Source: Pseudomonas trivialis (GTDB lineage: Bacteria > Pseudomonadota > Gammaproteobacteria > Pseudomonadales > Pseudomonadaceae). From it: DNA of 64,000 bases. The notes below the pieces were generated by a model, which did no database searches, was not told where the DNA came from, and was given only the letters and a program-made list of their open reading frames with translations. This document shows, piece by piece, positions 48,777-58,582 of this stretch. Numbering within the stretch: position 1 is the first letter of the stretch; each line of letters starts with the position of its first letter. Both the position numbers and the translations under genes were made by a program. The stretch is from the NCBI RefSeq assembly GCF_001439805.1, contig NZ_JYLK01000004.1:186001-250000 (forward strand), written 5' to 3'.

Positions 48777-49916
48777 TCAACTTGTTTGCCCGCGTGCCTG
48801 GGTACGCCAGCAGCACAGCGCACTGATCGCAATCGCCGCGCCCGCCAGACCAAACACCAGCGACGCCGAGGCCACCGGCAATACCAGCCCCGCCAGCAAC
48901 GGCCCGAGCCCCGCGCCGATATCGCGCCACACTGCGTTGGACGCCAGCGCCGACACCCGCATCGAACCCGGGTTGCGTTCGGTCACCAGGGTGGTCACCA
49001 GCGGCAATTGCAAAGCACGCAGCACCAGCACAGCCGCCGCGCCGGCGATCACCCACTCACTGCCGAACGCTCCCAGCGCCAGGGCGCTCATGAATGAAAA
49101 CAGCAGCAGCATCGAGGTGGCCCCGAACCGCTGCGCCACGTGACCACCCAACGGGCTCAGCAGCAACTCCGACAGATACCGCAGGCCCATCAGACCACCG
49201 GCGATCAGCACCGCGTCACCGCCCACGATCTTCTGCGCCTGGATCGACAGGCCAAAGATAAACAGGCCGTCCAGCGCCACGCCCTCGATAAATGACCACA
49301 GCGCCACACTGTCGGGCCAGTTGAAGCGTCGCCGCGGCGTGCTGTGCAGATCGTGCCCGGTATTGGGCAACCCGCGCGCCAACCACAGCCCCATGAGGCA
49401 ACACGCGGTAAGGATCAGGAAAATCGGGCGCGGCCCGGCCCACAAAGTCAGCAATCCGCCCAGCGGCAACGCCAGCATCGGCCCCAGCGCGATCAAGGCC
49501 CGCGAACGCCCGGCACGGCGCGCGGCCCCTTCCAGTTCGGAAGTGGCCAATACCTGGGTCGACAGATTCAGCGCGGCATAACACAGGCCCCACACCAGCC
49601 GCAGGCCGAGCAAGGCAGCAAAGCCGGACAGCACCGAGTTGCCCAAGGCACACAGCGCAGCAGCGCCGGCGGCAAGCATGCAGGTGAGACGATCGCCATT
49701 GCGCGCATAGAAGTTCAGCACGTGCCGATAGCCGAAGATCCGCACCAGCCGGTTGGCCGCCAGCAGCACGCCGGCCTGGGCCAACGTGATGCCGAAGGCT
49801 TCGGACTCCATCGGCAGCAGCAGGTAAAGCAACACATCACTGGGCAGGCAGAACCCGAGGGTCAGCGCGGCGCGGCGAGAGGTGGCATCGGCGATACGGT
49901 GGGCTTGGCTGGTCAT
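48777..49916 (-). CDS. MFS transporter, 12-helix type
   Basis: 379 aa, ATG 49916. About eleven to twelve hydrophobic helices, with MFS-like loops: NRLVRIFGYRHVLNFYARNGDR between early helices and GHVAQRFGATSM in the second half. Short for an MFS protein, but both halves are present. Substrate unknown; no regulator is adjacent. It could be a drug, sugar or metabolite exporter. Confidence 0.8.
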   Translation of the reverse strand: MTSQAHRIADATSRRAALTLGFCLPSDVLLYLLLPMESEAFGITLAQAGVLLAANRLVRIFGYRHVLNFYARNGDRLTCMLAAGAAALCALGNSVLSGFAALLGLRLVWGLCYAALNLSTQVLATSELEGAARRAGRSRALIALGPMLALPLGGLLTLWAGPRPIFLILTACCLMGLWLARGLPNTGHDLHSTPRRRFNWPDSVALWSFIEGVALDGLFIFGLSIQAQKIVGGDAVLIAGGLMGLRYLSELLLSPLGGHVAQRFGATSMLLLFSFMSALALGAFGSEWVIAGAAAVLVLRALQLPLVTTLVTERNPGSMRVSALASNAVWRDIGAGLGPLLAGLVLPVASASLVFGLAGAAIAISALCCWRTQARGQTS

Positions 49917-50012
49917 AAAGCTGAAACATTCAGAATCAGGTCGTCACACTAGCCCTCACCGATGCTGTTTTACAAGGGCCAGACCCAGTGCCAGTCAGTG
50001 AGTTTGCGCCCT

Positions 50013-50145
50013 GTGGCGAGCGGGCTTGCCCGGCGTTGGGGGGCGAAGCGCCCACAATCCAGCAAAACGCGGTGTACCTGATACGGCTGAGCGCCTGGTT
50101 TTGGGGCTGCTGCGCAGCCCAACGCAGGACAAGCCTGCTCGCCAC
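50013..50145 (-). repeat. 133-bp dispersed intergenic repeat, copy 2 (inverted)
   Basis: Reverse complement of the element at 7077-7209 with about seven differences over 133 positions. It sits between two minus-strand MFS genes. Ends GTGGCGAGC and GCTCGCCAC are inverted. Confidence 0.9.
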
Positions 50146-50163
50146 AGGGAATGGCATTTAGAG

Positions 50164-51528
50164 TCAGACCCGCTGTTGATACGGCAGCAAACGCAGCCCG
50201 CTGGCCACACTGCCCACCAGCGCGAACGCACAGCCCAGCCATAGCGCGTAGTGCGGGCCACGGCTCACGGACAAGTGAAAACACAGGGCCACCAACGAGG
50301 CGCCCAGTGTCTGCCCCAGCAACCGCGAAATCGCCACGATGCCGCTGGCCCCGCCACTGCGGGCCAGGGGTGCGCTGGTCATCAGGGCCTTGAGATTGGG
50401 CGACTGGAAAAACCCGAAACCAGCGCCGCACAACGCCATGCGCCAGCCGATATCAAACGCCGAAGCCTCATTGCCCAGGGTCGCCAGGGCGCCCATGCCG
50501 AGGCTGAGCATCAGCAGGCCGATGCCGCACAACAGGCCCAGTGACACCCGATCCGCCAGACGCCCGGCCACCAGCGCCATCACCGCCACCACCGCTGGCC
50601 ATGGCGTCATCAGAAATCCGGTCTCCACCTGACTATGGCCCAACGCCGCCTGCAACAGAAACGGCAGTGACACGAACGCCAGGCCCTGGGCGCTGAACGC
50701 GCAAATCGCGGTGAGGGAAGACAAGGCAAACACCGGGCGCTTGAACAGGTCCACCGCCAGCATCGGCGCCGGGTGGCCGGCCTCGCGGCGCAGCAGCAGC
50801 GCACCGCATACCGCCGCGAGCGCCACCAGCCCCAGGGTCAATGCGCCCTGCGCTCCGTGCACGGCGGCGCCCAGCCCCAGCACCAGCAACGCGAACAAAC
50901 CGGCACACAGCAACGCTGCCAGGCGATCAAAGGCGTGCCCGCTGATCGGCAACCTGGGCAGCGAGCGCAACCCCAGGCCCAGGGCCAACAGCCCCAACGG
51001 CACGTTGATCAGGTACAGCCAGTGCCAACTGGCCACCGAGAGAATCGCCGACGCCGCCGTCGGCCCCAGCGTAAACGCCAGCCCCACCACCAGCGAGTTA
51101 TAGCCCAGGCCACGCCCGAGCATCTTCGAGGGATAGATATGCCGCAGCAACGCGGTATTGACGCTCATCAACGCCGCCGCACCCAGCCCCTGGGCCACAC
51201 GCGCGGCGGTGAGGGTCAACAGCGAACCGGCCAGCCCGCACAACAGCGACGAGACGATAAACAGCAGCAACCCGCCCAGGTACACGCGGCGATGCCCCAG
51301 CACATCGCTCAACGACGCAAACGGCAGCACCGTTGCGATGATCGCCAACTGGTAAGCGTTGACCACCCAGATCACCGAAGCCGAATCGGTGCCGATGCCT
51401 TCGGCCAGGGTCGGCAACGCCGTGTTGACGATGGCCGTGTCCAGCGTCGCCATGCCGATGCCCAGGGACAGCGCGATAACGGCCGGCAGGCGTTTATTGA
51501 GGGCAAGCCCATCGGCAACTGAAGACAT
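50164..51528 (-). CDS. MFS transporter, DHA2 (14-helix) drug-exporter type
   Basis: 454 aa. LGIGMATLDTAIVNTALPTLAEGIGTDSASVIWVVNAYQL is the D1/C motif region of EmrB/QacA-like proteins and PFASLSDVLGHRRVYLGGLLLF is motif A. About 14 helices. It would export drugs or metabolites by proton antiport. No EmrA-like adaptor is adjacent, so it probably works alone in the inner membrane. Confidence 0.88.
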   Translation of the reverse strand: MSSVADGLALNKRLPAVIALSLGIGMATLDTAIVNTALPTLAEGIGTDSASVIWVVNAYQLAIIATVLPFASLSDVLGHRRVYLGGLLLFIVSSLLCGLAGSLLTLTAARVAQGLGAAALMSVNTALLRHIYPSKMLGRGLGYNSLVVGLAFTLGPTAASAILSVASWHWLYLINVPLGLLALGLGLRSLPRLPISGHAFDRLAALLCAGLFALLVLGLGAAVHGAQGALTLGLVALAAVCGALLLRREAGHPAPMLAVDLFKRPVFALSSLTAICAFSAQGLAFVSLPFLLQAALGHSQVETGFLMTPWPAVVAVMALVAGRLADRVSLGLLCGIGLLMLSLGMGALATLGNEASAFDIGWRMALCGAGFGFFQSPNLKALMTSAPLARSGGASGIVAISRLLGQTLGASLVALCFHLSVSRGPHYALWLGCAFALVGSVASGLRLLPYQQRV

Positions 51529-51656
51529 GGACGCTCCGCGCGGGTGACAAGGGGCCTGTAGATTACGGGCAGCGCGGATTTTTTTCAGGCAACAATCGGC
51601 TGGCTGTCAAAATATTCATCCTGGGGCGAGCAAGGTTCAGTTAAACGCAGACGCCC

Positions 51657-51728
51657 TGTGGGAGCGGTGGGTCAGCAAGCATTGATGTTTACTGACGCAC
51701 CGCCATCGGGAGCAAGCCCTCTCCCACA
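51657..51728. repeat. REP-like inverted pair
   Basis: TGTGGGAGCGGTGGGTCAGC on the left and GAGCAAGCCCTCTCCCACA on the right face each other across about 35 bases, in a 298-bp gap between divergent genes. The left core is degenerate. Confidence 0.65.
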
Positions 51729-51826
51729 TTTGTACAGCGTTCGGCAAAGCAGCGCAGCCCTTGCCATCGAGCCGCTGGATAGGTGACTCTCTCGTCATGT
51801 TTGGCCACTATTCCCGGGGTAGCGAC

Positions 51827-53443
51827 ATGACCACCAGCAACCTGCTCGCCCAGCTGTTTCCCACCGCCTCCACCGATATTCCCGAACACTTTCGCCTGGC
51901 CGCGCCGATTGAACAGCGTGATTACCTGGTCGATGGCCGCTTGCAGGTATGGAACGGCCCGCTGGCCCGCGTGCAAAGCCCGGTGCAATTGGGTGATGAA
52001 CGCGTGCATATCGGCAGCACGCCATTGCTGGATGCCGACACCGCGCTTACCGCCCTCAACGCCGCCGTGCGCGCCTACGACCGTGGCCAGGGCGAGTGGC
52101 CGACGATGCGCGTGGCCGAGCGTATCCAGCATGTCGAAGCGTTCCTGCGGCGTATGCGCGAACAGCGCGACGCGGTGGTCAAGCTGCTGATGTGGGAGAT
52201 CGGCAAGAACCTCAAGGACTCGCAGAAAGAGTTCGACCGCACCTGCGACTACATCACCGACACCATCAATGCCCTCAAGGAACTCGACCGGCGTTCCAGC
52301 CGCTTCGAGCTGGAACAGGACACCCTCGGCCAGATCCGCCGCGTGCCGCTGGGCGTGGCGTTGTGCATGGGCCCTTACAACTATCCGCTGAACGAGACCT
52401 TCACCACGCTGATCCCGGCGCTGATCATGGGCAATACCGTGGTGTTCAAGCCGGCCAAGCTCGGCGTGCTGCTGATTCGTCCGTTGCTGGAGGCGTTTCG
52501 CGACAGCTTCCCGGCCGGGGTGATCAACGTGATCTATGGCAGCGGCCGCGAAACCGTGAGCGCGCTGATGGCCAGCGGCAAGATCGATATCTTTGCGTTT
52601 ATCGGTACCAACAAGGCCGCCAGCGATTTGAAAAAACTGCACCCCAAGCCGCACCGCCTGCGCGCCGCCCTGGGCCTGGACGCGAAGAACCCTGGCATCG
52701 TGCTGCCAGAGGTCGACCTGGACAATGCCGTCAGCGAAGCCCTTACCGGCGCCCTCTCGTTCAACGGCCAGCGCTGCACGGCGTTGAAAATCCTGTTTGT
52801 GCATGAAGCGGTGGTCGACAGCTTCATCGAAAAATTCAACACCCGACTGGCGACGCTCAAGCCCGGCATGCCCTGGGAAGACGGCGTGTCGCTGACGCCG
52901 CTGCCGGAGGTGGGCAAGGTCGACTATCTCAACGCGCTGGTAGCCGATGCAGCGCTGCACGGCGCCAAGGTGGTGAACCCCAACGGCAGCGAAAGTCGCG
53001 GCGCGTTCTTCTACCCGGCCGTTTTGTACCCGGTAAACCCGCAGATGCGTGTGTACCACGAGGAGCAGTTCGGCCCGGTGGTGCCGATCGTGCCCTACCG
53101 CGACCTGGACAAGGTAATCGACTACGTGCTCGATTCCGACTTCGGCCAGCAGTTGAGCCTGTTCGGCACCAACGCCGTGGAAATCGGGCGACTGGTGGAC
53201 GTTTTCGCCAACCAGGTGGGCCGTATCAACATCAATGCCCAGTGCCAGCGCGGGCCGGACACCTTCCCGTTCAACGGGCGCAAGAACTCGGCCGAGGGCA
53301 CGTTGTCTGTGCATGACGCCTTGCGCGTGTTCTCGATCCGCACCCTGGTGGCAACCAGGTTCCAGGAAAGCAACAAGGCGTTGGTCAGCGATATTCTGCG
53401 TAACCGGGATTCGAGCTTTCTGACCACCGATTACATCTTCTGA
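51827..53443 (+). CDS. NADP-dependent glyceraldehyde-3-phosphate dehydrogenase-like, ALDH superfamily
   Basis: 538 aa from ATG 51827 (MTTSNLLAQLFPTAS); an in-frame ATG at 51797 is possible. ALDH fold: cofactor strand PYNYPLNETFTTLIPALIMGNTVVFKPAK, and the catalytic cysteine Cys317 in FNGQRCTALKI. The usual ELGGK segment with the general-base Glu reads AALGLDAKNP, with Ala281 in the Glu position. Members of this type are named non-phosphorylating GAPDH in Pseudomonas, so the oxidation of G3P to 3-phosphoglycerate with NADPH is the likely but unproven reaction. Confidence 0.75.
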   Translation: MTTSNLLAQLFPTASTDIPEHFRLAAPIEQRDYLVDGRLQVWNGPLARVQSPVQLGDERVHIGSTPLLDADTALTALNAAVRAYDRGQGEWPTMRVAERIQHVEAFLRRMREQRDAVVKLLMWEIGKNLKDSQKEFDRTCDYITDTINALKELDRRSSRFELEQDTLGQIRRVPLGVALCMGPYNYPLNETFTTLIPALIMGNTVVFKPAKLGVLLIRPLLEAFRDSFPAGVINVIYGSGRETVSALMASGKIDIFAFIGTNKAASDLKKLHPKPHRLRAALGLDAKNPGIVLPEVDLDNAVSEALTGALSFNGQRCTALKILFVHEAVVDSFIEKFNTRLATLKPGMPWEDGVSLTPLPEVGKVDYLNALVADAALHGAKVVNPNGSESRGAFFYPAVLYPVNPQMRVYHEEQFGPVVPIVPYRDLDKVIDYVLDSDFGQQLSLFGTNAVEIGRLVDVFANQVGRININAQCQRGPDTFPFNGRKNSAEGTLSVHDALRVFSIRTLVATRFQESNKALVSDILRNRDSSFLTTDYIF

Positions 53444-53495
53444 CGAATGTGGCGCAGGCCCCTTGGTCCGTCTGTCACGCAGCAACGAAGCTATA

Positions 53496-53516
53496 GCAGG
53501 CAAGCCCGCTCCCACA
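53496..53516. repeat. Single REP core
   Basis: GCAGGCAAGCCCGCTCCCACA, a lone REP core between the dehydrogenase and the FUSC gene. Confidence 0.65.
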
Positions 53517-53560
53517 GTGGATCGCATTTTGCCCTGATTATTGAGGTCACTTTACTACCG

Positions 53561-54622
53561 ATGAATTTGCCCCTGTTTGCCCGGCGCCTTTTGCGCCCGT
53601 TGCTGGACCCCTACCGCCGCTATCGCCATGCCAAGCTGATCCACGCCGTGCGCGTGTCCATCGGCTTGCTGGCGACGATCCTGCTCACTACCGGGCTCAA
53701 CCTGCCCCACGGCGAATGGGCGTCGGTGACCATGCTGATTGTGATCGGCGGCTTGCAGCACCACGGCAATATCGGCAAAAAGGCGGTGGAACGCGCCTAC
53801 GGCACCTTGATCGGTGCCAGCGTCGGCTTGCTGCTGGTGGTGCAACAGGCCTACTTCGGCCTGCCGCTGTTGACCTACCTGCTGATGTCGGTGGTGTGCG
53901 GGTTCTTTTCCTATCACGCTATCGGCAAGGGCGGTTACATCGCGCTGTTGTCGGCAATCACCGTGTTCATCGTCGCCGGTCACGGCGACAATCCGATCTC
54001 GGATGGCTTGTGGCGCACCGTGGATATCCTCATCGGCATCGTGCTGGCGCTGGCGTTTTCCTTCGCCCTGCCGTTGTACGCGGTGTACTCCTGGCGCTAT
54101 AACCTGGCCAGTGCGCTGCGCGACTGCGCGGCAATCTACAGCCGGATAATTGGCGGCCAGTCGGTGACCGACGATGAACACCTCAAGCTGCTCAACCGCC
54201 TGAACGCAGCAATGGTGCAACTGCGCTCGCTGATGCCGTCGGTGTCCAAGGAGGTGCGCATTTCCCTGACCGAACTGGACGCCATCCAGCGGCATCTGCG
54301 CCTGTGCATCAGCACCCTGGAGATTCTTGGCAATACCCGGCCAGACCCGCGTGATGAGCAGGCGATGGCGCGCATGCAGATGATGTTGAAGTCCGAGCAC
54401 CGACAGATTCGGGTGCAATTGGTCGGGATGGCGCGGGCATTGAAGTCCGGGTTCAGCGAACGGCTGGACCGGCCTGCTGCCCACGCAGTCGCGGAAAACG
54501 GGCTGCAAGCGCCGGTACACAGTGCGCTGGATGGCTATCGGTTACTAACGCTGCAATTGGCGGTGAATGTGGATGGGATGCGCCAGCGGCTGGCGAGCAC
54601 GTCGCGTCACTGGAGAATTTGA
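53561..54622 (+). CDS. FUSC/YccS-like inner-membrane protein
   Basis: 353 aa from ATG 53561. Six hydrophobic segments between about residues 28 and 175 (for example VSIGLLATILLTTGLNLPHGEWASVTMLIVIGG, the FUSC signature with the HGEW motif, and GTLIGASVGLLLVV). The remaining half is a cytoplasmic helical domain. The fold is that of aromatic-acid exporter/fusaric-acid-resistance proteins, but the AaeA-like adaptor is absent. Substrate unknown. Terminator behind. Confidence 0.82.
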   Translation: MNLPLFARRLLRPLLDPYRRYRHAKLIHAVRVSIGLLATILLTTGLNLPHGEWASVTMLIVIGGLQHHGNIGKKAVERAYGTLIGASVGLLLVVQQAYFGLPLLTYLLMSVVCGFFSYHAIGKGGYIALLSAITVFIVAGHGDNPISDGLWRTVDILIGIVLALAFSFALPLYAVYSWRYNLASALRDCAAIYSRIIGGQSVTDDEHLKLLNRLNAAMVQLRSLMPSVSKEVRISLTELDAIQRHLRLCISTLEILGNTRPDPRDEQAMARMQMMLKSEHRQIRVQLVGMARALKSGFSERLDRPAAHAVAENGLQAPVHSALDGYRLLTLQLAVNVDGMRQRLASTSRHWRI

Positions 54623-54627
54623 GGGAT

Positions 54628-54668
54628 AAAAAAAGGACAGCCTACCGTTAAGTAGATCTGTCCTTTTT
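54628..54668. terminator. Bidirectional terminator
   Basis: AAAAAGGACAG at 54630-54640 pairs with CTGTCCTTTTT at 54658-54668; an inner CTAC / GTAG pair closes the loop. It serves the convergent FUSC and Ig-repeat genes. Confidence 0.88.
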
Positions 54669-54698
54669 ACTAGCTCCCGCTAAACACGAGGCGTGTCA

Positions 54699-57600
54699 TC
54701 AATAAAGCGGTACCAGGCATGCGGCGGGAAGCGGAGCATTAATGTTCCTCAACGCAACGGCCCCCACATTGGGAGAGTTATTTATAAAGGGTGCCAAACC
54801 ATTGCCATATGGATCTGACGCTGTCCAGAATTGCCGGGAAAAAATCGGCGCACCCGCACCGTTAACACGCAACACATCATAGATGGCAGCGTCCATTATG
54901 CTGAACCCTCCTATGGATGCGGCCCAGCCCTTGGCTGTTGCCCAGCTCATCAGGCTATCGTTCAGTACAATCGTGTAGACATTGCTGACATACACGGCGT
55001 AAGAGGTGCTTGACCCATTTTTATCGCTGACGGTGACGGTTGCCGACCCGTTCACATGGCCTATCACATAACCGCTTACGTCCACCGATGCCACCCGGGG
55101 ATTGTTGGAGCTGTAGTGATAAGGACCCGCACCGCCACTTGGCACCCGCGACGCGGAATTGCCGATTGAAGACAAGCCGGTCCTTGGCCAGTTGGCGTTC
55201 TTGATGGACACCCCGGACAGGATCATTGCGTTCTGATCAATCCTCAACTGCCCTACAACTTTATAGGTCGTCGGTTTGAATGCCACTGCGTTCTCTCGTT
55301 TGGCACTGCCATCGAGCGTCACGAGCACTTCCACCGTGATGACACTGCTGTTGGCCAGCTTTTCCAGCCATGCTCTGGACACCAGAATGTTGGCCAGGCC
55401 GTTTGTTACATCAGCGGCCTTCACCACGTAACCCTTCAATACGTCCAACTGGGCAACGCCCAGACTGTGCAAGGTTATCCAGACGTTTTGTCCAGGCGCT
55501 ATCCCCAGCCATTGCGGCAATGCCAAATAGGCATGTCCCGCGTAGCTTGCCTGGTTCAGCGTACCTTTATCGGCCAGCTTATTGATCAGCGCCTGTGGAA
55601 AGTTATCCGCAAGGATCGTGCCCACCGTCAGCACCTGCGGATCCGACCAGATGGTATCGATACTGGTCGTCACCTTGTAGCGCAGCGAAATAGTTCTGCC
55701 CGTGCTCTGGAGGATAATCTGCGGGCTGATTGCAAACTCGATACGTCCACTGCTATCACCGTGCTGCGAGGCAATGGTGGCGATGGTCGCATTCGGCGCA
55801 ATCCACTCCAGGTCGATTTGCTGCGTAGGTGTCATACCGGCATACGCCACAGCCACCACGGCACCTTGCATATAACTGAGCGGGTCTACGGACAGCACAG
55901 GCCCTGGCTTGTTTTCGAACTCGGGTGCCGGAAGCGTTGGCGAAACAGCCTGAACGCGGTAATCACGACTGCCGAAAGACACCCCTGTATTCGGATCATC
56001 CAGTTCGGCAAAACTCACTTTGAAATCAATAGTGAGCACAGTGCCCTCCTTGAGGTCGCGCAGCCGTTTCACGGGTGCGAATACGCTGACACCTTCGGCC
56101 ACTTCATCCTCGGTGACCTTATCGGCGGTATAGAGGGTCTCTTGAAGCTTGCTGCCATCGGTCAACGTGCCCGTGACGGTCAAAAATTTCCGCTGATCCT
56201 TGCGCATGAAAGGCCACATGTCGACGGTGATCTTCGCTTCATGATCCAGCGCCAACAATGGAAAGATCTTATCGTCGATACTGTTAAGCATCGGCGAAGG
56301 CAGTGACCTGACAGGCGATAGCCGGACGACCAGCGGGTCGGACTCACGGACCTTCTGCCCACGGAGAAAACGGTATTGCACGGTGATCGAATTGCCGCCT
56401 TGACGCATTGCCAACGCGATAATCTCTGGCGGGATACGAACATCCACGGAATTTGTCTTCGGGTCGGCCGCAGTGTGAATTTCAACGAAACTGATTCCAA
56501 ACTCCCCCTTCCAACTGACAATGATGTCATCGTCGACAACCATCGACTTATAACTGACCCGCACGGTAGCACCGTTGACCACCTGATCGGCGTACAACTG
56601 GCCCGGCAGGAGCTTATCCGCCTCAAGAATTGTCGGCCGCGCCAGCACCAACTTTGGCCCCACAGTGAGCTTGAGCACCTCGGAGCGCAGGAACTTGCCC
56701 GGCGTAGTCGGGGTAGCGTCCTTTTGCACGCTATAGCTGAATCGGATCGAGCCACCGACATTCCCGAGCAGTACCTGCTTCTTGATAGCGATCCAGAGGG
56801 ACGGCAAAAGGGGGCCTTCGTTAGCCGTGTTAATGACGAAACTGCCGCTGTCCGAACTGGCAGCGTTCGCCCCGACCGCACTCCAGTGAACCGTACTGCC
56901 AGGGGATGCACCTACGTAGGGAAACGATATGAACAGAATGGAGCTTGCTATCTCTTTAGGGTCGATGTTGCCATCCTGGGCGAATTTAACAATTGGCTCC
57001 GGCAGATCTGCCATGCGAAAGCCAATCTCGGCAGTCACACGATCCGACTCACGTATTGACGATGCAAGCCCAAGTCCATCATTGGTGCGGTAAAAAATTG
57101 AAAACGGGCCTTTGTATTCAAATTGCTTGAGATCTGTCTTGCTCAGGTCAAACACACTACCCTGTGATCCCGCCTGTCGCGTCTCGATATGCTGCAAACC
57201 GCCGCCTCCAACCGATCCCTGCATGAGCACAAGGGATTCGATCCAATCGGCATTGTGGGGCTGATAATCTGGAATAGTAACTGTGATATCAGCCTCAAAC
57301 GGCAGCAGCGTGCCTTCTATCGGTGTGACCTGCGGCGCCGGCATCCTGGTCGGCACGCCCCTGACACGGACATCGACGGAGCTTGACTTGCCCAACTGCG
57401 TACCGTTGGCGTCGTGCACCTCAACCCATGCCCCAAATTGCCCGCCCGCCGCTTGCGCGATAAAAGAAACGGGAATATTGATCGGCTCACCCCGCTTGTT
57501 CATGTCGGGAACCGCTGGCAAGCGCAGGATTTCGTCCGGCTGGCCAGGCAGGGAAAGCCTCATACAGACCGTGACCATATGGAGGGGGTCAGGCTTCGGG

Positions 57601-58481
57601 GTATACCGCGGCAGGACAGGATCGAGAGTGAAGGTGGAGAGGCTTTGGGTATTCAAATCGACTTCAAGGGCTTCTTTGCCATTCACACAAAAGATCGGCG
57701 GCTCATACTGGTCTTTGTCCAGTTCCGCACGTACTGCATAAGGTTTGGAATAGGGGTGCATACCCCCGGACGGATTTCCCACCACATCCATAACCTTGAA
57801 CACCACATACACGGTCCCGTACTGGTTACCTTTATTGATAACGTCGTCAGGCACCTGAATACGAAGCGGGCCCGCTGCGGAAACATCGGCAGGGCTGACA
57901 ATATAATCGAAGTAAATTCCGGCCCATACGATGGTGATTTTGTCGTTTTGGCGGATGTTTGCGTACTTTCCAATCAGGCACCACACCCCTTTGGTGACCA
58001 TACCCGCATTGATAGACGAGCCTTCGGGCAAGCCTTCCAGCGACAGTTTCAACTCGCTGTGCCAGGGTTCCCAGACTTTAAGGTCATAGCCGCCTGGCAG
58101 GCTCTGTTTGAACAGTGCCAATTGGGTAGAGGAGCGGCTTTCCTGCTGACTGCCGACACGAACCACCCGGGAAAAAACCTCGACTTCCCCCTCTGGTACC
58201 TGGGCTTTATCGACCATCAGGAAATAACGATTACTCATACCGGCCACGGTAGCCGAGGCTGCGGGAGTATTTGGGTCATTGAGGTGAACGTCGAAGTAAT
58301 CGCCAAGCGAGAGATCAGGCCAGGCCTCAACCACCATGCTGAGTTTGCCGAAGTTCATGGCACTGTTACCTGCCCCCCAAACAGCTTTTTCGGGATACTT
58401 GGCCGTCGTCAGATCGACTGTGGGGTAGTCCGGATAAGGGTCACTCTGGAGGGTGTCATACGGAACGGGAATAGTGGACAT
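54699..58481 (-). CDS. Giant Ig-repeat protein with Big_2 and invasin-like C-terminal domain
   Basis: 1260 aa from ATG 58481, with AAGGTG 7-12 bases upstream (an ATG two codons earlier is also possible). After an 150-residue N-terminal region the protein has about eight diverged repeats of 100-120 aa. Each opens with an LPxP-like linker and shares the pattern V-x-V-x-Y...D-x-I-x-V-x-W-x-G...I-P-x-x-I-I...I-x-V-x-Y, best seen at DDDIIVSWKGEFG, QIDLEWIAPNA and NDKITIVWAGIYF. Then comes a Big_2-like domain (about 1075-1168: YHYSSNNPRVASVDVSG, GSATVTVSDKNG) and a final 92 residues with MSWATAKGWAASIGGFS and RQFWTASDPYGNG, like the C-type-lectin-like tip of invasins/intimins. No signal peptide, membrane helix or barrel is visible. 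The base composition is more A/T-rich than that of its neighbours, which suggests transfer. Confidence 0.75.
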   Translation of the reverse strand: MSTIPVPYDTLQSDPYPDYPTVDLTTAKYPEKAVWGAGNSAMNFGKLSMVVEAWPDLSLGDYFDVHLNDPNTPAASATVAGMSNRYFLMVDKAQVPEGEVEVFSRVVRVGSQQESRSSTQLALFKQSLPGGYDLKVWEPWHSELKLSLEGLPEGSSINAGMVTKGVWCLIGKYANIRQNDKITIVWAGIYFDYIVSPADVSAAGPLRIQVPDDVINKGNQYGTVYVVFKVMDVVGNPSGGMHPYSKPYAVRAELDKDQYEPPIFCVNGKEALEVDLNTQSLSTFTLDPVLPRYTPKPDPLHMVTVCMRLSLPGQPDEILRLPAVPDMNKRGEPINIPVSFIAQAAGGQFGAWVEVHDANGTQLGKSSSVDVRVRGVPTRMPAPQVTPIEGTLLPFEADITVTIPDYQPHNADWIESLVLMQGSVGGGGLQHIETRQAGSQGSVFDLSKTDLKQFEYKGPFSIFYRTNDGLGLASSIRESDRVTAEIGFRMADLPEPIVKFAQDGNIDPKEIASSILFISFPYVGASPGSTVHWSAVGANAASSDSGSFVINTANEGPLLPSLWIAIKKQVLLGNVGGSIRFSYSVQKDATPTTPGKFLRSEVLKLTVGPKLVLARPTILEADKLLPGQLYADQVVNGATVRVSYKSMVVDDDIIVSWKGEFGISFVEIHTAADPKTNSVDVRIPPEIIALAMRQGGNSITVQYRFLRGQKVRESDPLVVRLSPVRSLPSPMLNSIDDKIFPLLALDHEAKITVDMWPFMRKDQRKFLTVTGTLTDGSKLQETLYTADKVTEDEVAEGVSVFAPVKRLRDLKEGTVLTIDFKVSFAELDDPNTGVSFGSRDYRVQAVSPTLPAPEFENKPGPVLSVDPLSYMQGAVVAVAYAGMTPTQQIDLEWIAPNATIATIASQHGDSSGRIEFAISPQIILQSTGRTISLRYKVTTSIDTIWSDPQVLTVGTILADNFPQALINKLADKGTLNQASYAGHAYLALPQWLGIAPGQNVWITLHSLGVAQLDVLKGYVVKAADVTNGLANILVSRAWLEKLANSSVITVEVLVTLDGSAKRENAVAFKPTTYKVVGQLRIDQNAMILSGVSIKNANWPRTGLSSIGNSASRVPSGGAGPYHYSSNNPRVASVDVSGYVIGHVNGSATVTVSDKNGSSTSYAVYVSNVYTIVLNDSLMSWATAKGWAASIGGFSIMDAAIYDVLRVNGAGAPIFSRQFWTASDPYGNGLAPFINNSPNVGAVALRNINAPLPAACLVPLY

Positions 58482-58564
58482 AACCATCACCTTGCTGGGT
58501 TGAGCCACGCAACGAAGGCGCGACGGGCAAGGTGAATGAAGCGCTTGCAAGGTTAAGCGAATCT

Positions 58565-58582
58565 ACTGTCAGAATTGACAGT
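58565..58582. promoter_or_regulatory. Perfect inverted repeat upstream of the Ig-repeat gene
   Basis: ACTGTCA and TGACAGT separated by GAAT, 84 bases before the start codon. Candidate operator; no regulator is assigned. Confidence 0.4.

Noticed and set aside
48777..51528. Two MFS genes considered as a duplicated pair
   Set aside because: They belong to different MFS families (12-helix and 14-helix) and are separated by a mobile repeat, so they are not recent duplicates.
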